DNA from: RBG-16-66-20 sp049651845
Lineage (GTDB): Bacteria; Pseudomonadota; Gammaproteobacteria; Burkholderiales; SG8-39
DNA length: 7,315 nucleotides
NCBI GenBank assembly: GCA_049651845.1
Contig: JBASCW010000129.1
Span: forward strand, 1-7,315
Direction: 5' to 3'
The notes beneath the pieces were generated by a model. That model saw nothing but the letters and a program-made list of their open reading frames with translations. It searched no databases and was not told the DNA's origin. The translations under genes and the position numbers were made by a program. Positions 6,535-7,315 of this stretch are shown piece by piece; position 1 is the first letter of the stretch; each line of letters starts with the position of its first letter.

Positions 6535-7315
6535 ATGAAGCTGTTTGGCAGCAAGCCCGGCCATCCCCTCGCCGACCCGAAGGAGGCGAAGCGCCTGCTG
6601 GAGGGGCTGCCCGAGAACGACCCTGCCAAGGCGCTCGACGAGCTCATGCACTGGATGGAGTCGGTGGCGGGCGTCGAGGGCTTCAAGCCGGAGTCGCGGA
6701 TCCAGCTGCTGCTGCAGCTCGACGACGTCGCGCAGCCGCGCGCGCGCAAGCTCGCGAAGGACTATTTCGGCGACGCGCGGCCCTCGCGCTTCCAGGAGAA
6801 CCGCCTGTGGACCGCGCTGCACGGCTACTGGAAGCAGGCCGGCTACTCCTACGCGCGCGCGATCGACCTGTTCGTGCAGAACGCCAAGGGCGTCGAAGCC
6901 GCGAAGGCCCAGCTGCCGCTGCTGCTCGCGCGCACGCTGCGCAGCTTGGCGCAGCATATCAAGTGGATGCACATGCGCTACGGCCCGATCGATCTTGCGA
7001 GCTGGGGCGTGTTCAACAGCGTGTACGCCTTCGCCGAGCTGCGCCAGCTCGCGCAGGCGCGGGTGCCGGTGTACGCCGGCCAGCCGGGCGATTCGACGCC
7101 GCAGCTGGAGTTCCTGAAGGGTGCGATGTTCAGCGCGAGCGCCCCCGACGGCCTGCTGCCGCTGGAAGTCGAGCTCGCCGAGCGCCTGATCGCCGTGTAC
7201 GCGCCGCGCTTCGCCATCGGTACGGCGCCGGCGCCCGCGTTCGCCTTCTGGACCGATCTTGCGCAGGCGATGGCGCCGGCGCGCGCCGCGCGCGCGCCGC
7301 AGGCCGGCCCGGGGT
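6535..7315 (+). CDS. Conserved-looking hypothetical protein, 3' end outside window
   Basis: The frame is open from the ATG at 6535 to the right edge (260 residues seen). The N-terminus MKLFGSKPGHPLADPKEAKRL is followed by helical, Leu/Ala-rich segments with several Trp and Tyr, such as RFQENRLWTAL (about 85-95) and IKWMHMRYGPIDLASWGVF (about 142-160). There is no signal peptide and no clear transmembrane helix, so it is probably cytoplasmic. Natural codon use throughout and amphipathic helix patterns support real coding. An in-frame ATG at 6499 with AGGA 6 bases upstream would add 12 residues (MPPPPSQRSQTP); the proline-rich extension looks less natural, but its ribosome site is better than that of 6535, which has none. 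I do not recognise the family with confidence. It resembles uncharacterised betaproteobacterial proteins opening with an HPLAD motif, some of which I recall with a C-terminal PilZ-type domain; the C-terminus that would test this is missing here. Confidence 0.8.
   Translation, partial: MKLFGSKPGHPLADPKEAKRLLEGLPENDPAKALDELMHWMESVAGVEGFKPESRIQLLLQLDDVAQPRARKLAKDYFGDARPSRFQENRLWTALHGYWKQAGYSYARAIDLFVQNAKGVEAAKAQLPLLLARTLRSLAQHIKWMHMRYGPIDLASWGVFNSVYAFAELRQLAQARVPVYAGQPGDSTPQLEFLKGAMFSASAPDGLLPLEVELAERLIAVYAPRFAIGTAPAPAFAFWTDLAQAMAPARAARAPQAGPG

Noticed and set aside
5176..6749. Longer version of the receiver-kinase starting at 6749
   Set aside because: The extra 109 residues are Ser/Gly/Arg-rich, cover the divergent gene and the intergenic region, and precede a normal receiver start MRFLIVDES at 6422.

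Overview
The window reads as chromosomal DNA of a high-GC proteobacterium, most likely a betaproteobacterium (Burkholderiales, Rhodocyclales or a relative). The grounds are strong G/C preference at third codon positions, a glrK/lipoprotein/glrR-type locus, and a standard ThyA. I see no tRNA, rRNA, CRISPR array, insertion sequence or phage gene. The many long antisense reading frames are by-products of GC-rich codon use.

Left part (1-2851, + strand): an operon-like cluster of three genes. They are the 3' portion of a membrane histidine kinase (cut by the window edge), an 87-residue coiled-coil lipoprotein, and a sigma-54-dependent response regulator with receiver, AAA+ and Fis-type HTH domains. 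The order matches the enterobacterial GlrK-QseG-GlrR (QseE-QseG-QseF) system. The first two genes overlap by ATGA and the next two are 3 bases apart. Immediately downstream (2852-2978) lies a near-consensus sigma-54 promoter (TGGCACG-N4-TTGC). Upstream of it are two related dyads, CGTC-N10-GACA and CGTC-N10-GACG, close to the TGTC-N10-GACA operator known for enterobacterial GlrR. I infer that the regulator may activate the next gene.

Middle part (2979-4343, + strand): a small three-helix membrane protein of unknown function, a convincing intrinsic terminator at 3369-3406, and a two-helix membrane-anchored protein. The soluble domain of the latter faintly resembles a degenerate phospholipase-D-like fold. 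It ends 19 bases from the convergent thyA.

Right part: on the - strand, a soluble Ser/Thr protein kinase with an N-terminal receiver-like domain (6422-5172) overlaps the start of thymidylate synthase thyA (5175-4363) by ATGA, so the two are probably co-transcribed and translationally coupled. Divergently, from about 6535 to the right edge, runs the 5' part of an unrecognised conserved-looking protein.

The observations most worth a second look are the sigma-54 promoter with its dyads next to the glrR-like gene, the nearly leaderless small membrane gene it would drive, and the coupling of a receiver-Ser/Thr kinase to thyA.
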